Both the position numbers and the translations under genes were made by a program. The notes under the pieces were generated by a model. That model did not search any database, had not been told where the DNA came from, and saw nothing but the letters and a program-made list of their open reading frames with translations. Below are positions 13,225-13,883 of a stretch of 13,883 bases of DNA, one piece after another. The first letter of the stretch is position 1; the number at the start of each line of letters is the position of its first letter. Source of the stretch: CAZJBP01 sp964544115 (lineage in GTDB: Bacteria > Verrucomicrobiota > Kiritimatiellia > UBA8416 > JADHWI01); the NCBI GenBank assembly GCA_964544115.1, contig CAZJBP010000102.1, positions 1 to 13,883 on the forward strand, read 5' to 3'.

Positions 13225-13883
13225 ATGGCCAAACGTAAGCCCAACATCCTGCTGATCGGCGTCGACTCGCTGCTCTCCACCCACATGAGCTGCTACGGCT
13301 ACCCGAAGCTGACCACGCCGCACATCGACCGCTTCGCGCGTGGCGCCACGCTGTTCGAGCGGACGTTCTCCGCGAACGTGCCGACCACCCCCGGGTATGC
13401 CTGCATGCTGACCGGCATGGACATCTTCTCCACGAACTGCGTGGCCCTGGGCCACCAGGGGCCGCTCGCCGAGGGCGTGCGCATGCTGCCCGAGATCCTC
13501 GAGGGCGAGGGCTACGAGACGGTCTCGGTCGGCTTCCGTGGCAACCCCGCCGCGCGCGGCTTCCAGAAGTACATCGACTTCTCCGGCTGGGGCGACCTGT
13601 CCAACGTCTGCCTGCGCAAGGCCGAGAACCTCAACGACGTCACCCTCCCGGAGCTGGACCGGCTGGCCGCGGGCGACAAGCCGTTCTTCCTCTTCCTGCG
13701 GCACATGGATCCGCATTCGCCGTACATGCCGCCGCCGCCGTTCAACCGGATGTTCTACCAGGGCAACGAGAGCGCCCCGGCGAACGCCTCGATGAAGCCG
13801 GTTTTCGACTTCAAGCCCTTCTGCGACTACTTCCTGTCGTGGCTGCCGGCGAACGTGACGGACAAGGACTTCGTCATCGCGCA
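13225..13883 (+). CDS. Sulfatase/alkaline-phosphatase-superfamily hydrolase, N-terminal part (runs off window)
   Basis: 219 residues are visible; the gene continues beyond the window. The ATG follows aaaggaac. The fold is recognisable from PNILLIGVDSL (6-16, metal-binding Asp14), YPKLTTPHIDRFARGATLFE (26-45), the MLTG helix (61-64) and LRHMDPHSPYMPP (158-170, metal/substrate histidines). The formylglycine motif C/S-x-P-S-R is absent; the aligned residues are T54-T55-P56-G57-Y58. Thr54 is then the likely nucleophile, as in phosphodiesterase and phosphotransferase members of the superfamily, so true sulfatase activity is doubtful. No signal peptide is present, so the protein is probably cytoplasmic. 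It is the third gene of the AraC-linked run, 57 bases after the isomerase gene. Confidence 0.85.
   Translation, partial: MAKRKPNILLIGVDSLLSTHMSCYGYPKLTTPHIDRFARGATLFERTFSANVPTTPGYACMLTGMDIFSTNCVALGHQGPLAEGVRMLPEILEGEGYETVSVGFRGNPAARGFQKYIDFSGWGDLSNVCLRKAENLNDVTLPELDRLAAGDKPFFLFLRHMDPHSPYMPPPPFNRMFYQGNESAPANASMKPVFDFKPFCDYFLSWLPANVTDKDFVIA

Overview
This is a GC-rich bacterial window, dense with genes and with almost no intergenic DNA. The gene families and two short-repeat types point to the PVC group, most likely Kiritimatiellota, Lentisphaerota or Planctomycetota. The hints are PQQ-propeller proteins with a 'WPGFRGPARDN'-type motif, sulfatase-superfamily and Gfo/Idh/MocA genes, and AACG(T/C)(T/C)C heptamer arrays. 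This placement rests on remembered family distribution, not on a search.

Region 1 (1-10191, + strand) reads as one operon entered in mid-gene. In order: the C-terminal part of a squalene-hopene-cyclase-type class II terpene cyclase; a membrane-anchored PQQ-like beta-propeller; a membrane-anchored NHL beta-propeller; a Tat-exported ferredoxin with about four [4Fe-4S] sites (NapG/MauM-like); a polytopic iron-sulfur membrane protein (NapH/NosR-like); a small three-helix membrane protein of unknown function; a NuoE-NuoF fusion with an extra thioredoxin-like domain and a C-terminal 2[4Fe-4S] ferredoxin; and a NuoG-N-terminus/GltD-like flavoprotein fusion. Genes overlap by 4 or 8 bases or lie 6 bases apart. 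The one exception is a 57-base gap before the last gene, which holds an 11-codon mini-ORF. Together they look like an NADH-linked electron conduit: NADH oxidised in the cytoplasm by the NuoEF fusion, electrons passed to the flavoprotein and the membrane iron-sulfur protein, then to a periplasmic ferredoxin and perhaps the two propeller proteins. The terminal electron partner is not in the window and the direction of flow is inference. I know of no characterised system with this exact composition.

Region 2 (10202-13883) is a separate carbohydrate-type locus. An AraC-family regulator on the - strand converges on region 1 and diverges from a + strand run: a Gfo/Idh/MocA oxidoreductase, a sugar-phosphate-isomerase/epimerase-like TIM barrel, and a sulfatase/alkaline-phosphatase-superfamily hydrolase cut by the window end. 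The 118-base divergent gap should hold the control sites.

Two different small repeat elements lie inside coding sequence in region 1. One forms an in-frame insertion of about 46 codons in the cyclase. The other is a 14-base-period array, with inverted copies, between the coupled GTG start and the signal peptide of the membrane iron-sulfur protein. No RNA genes, insertion sequences, CRISPR arrays or clear intrinsic terminators were seen, and no gene-free stretch exceeds 300 bases.
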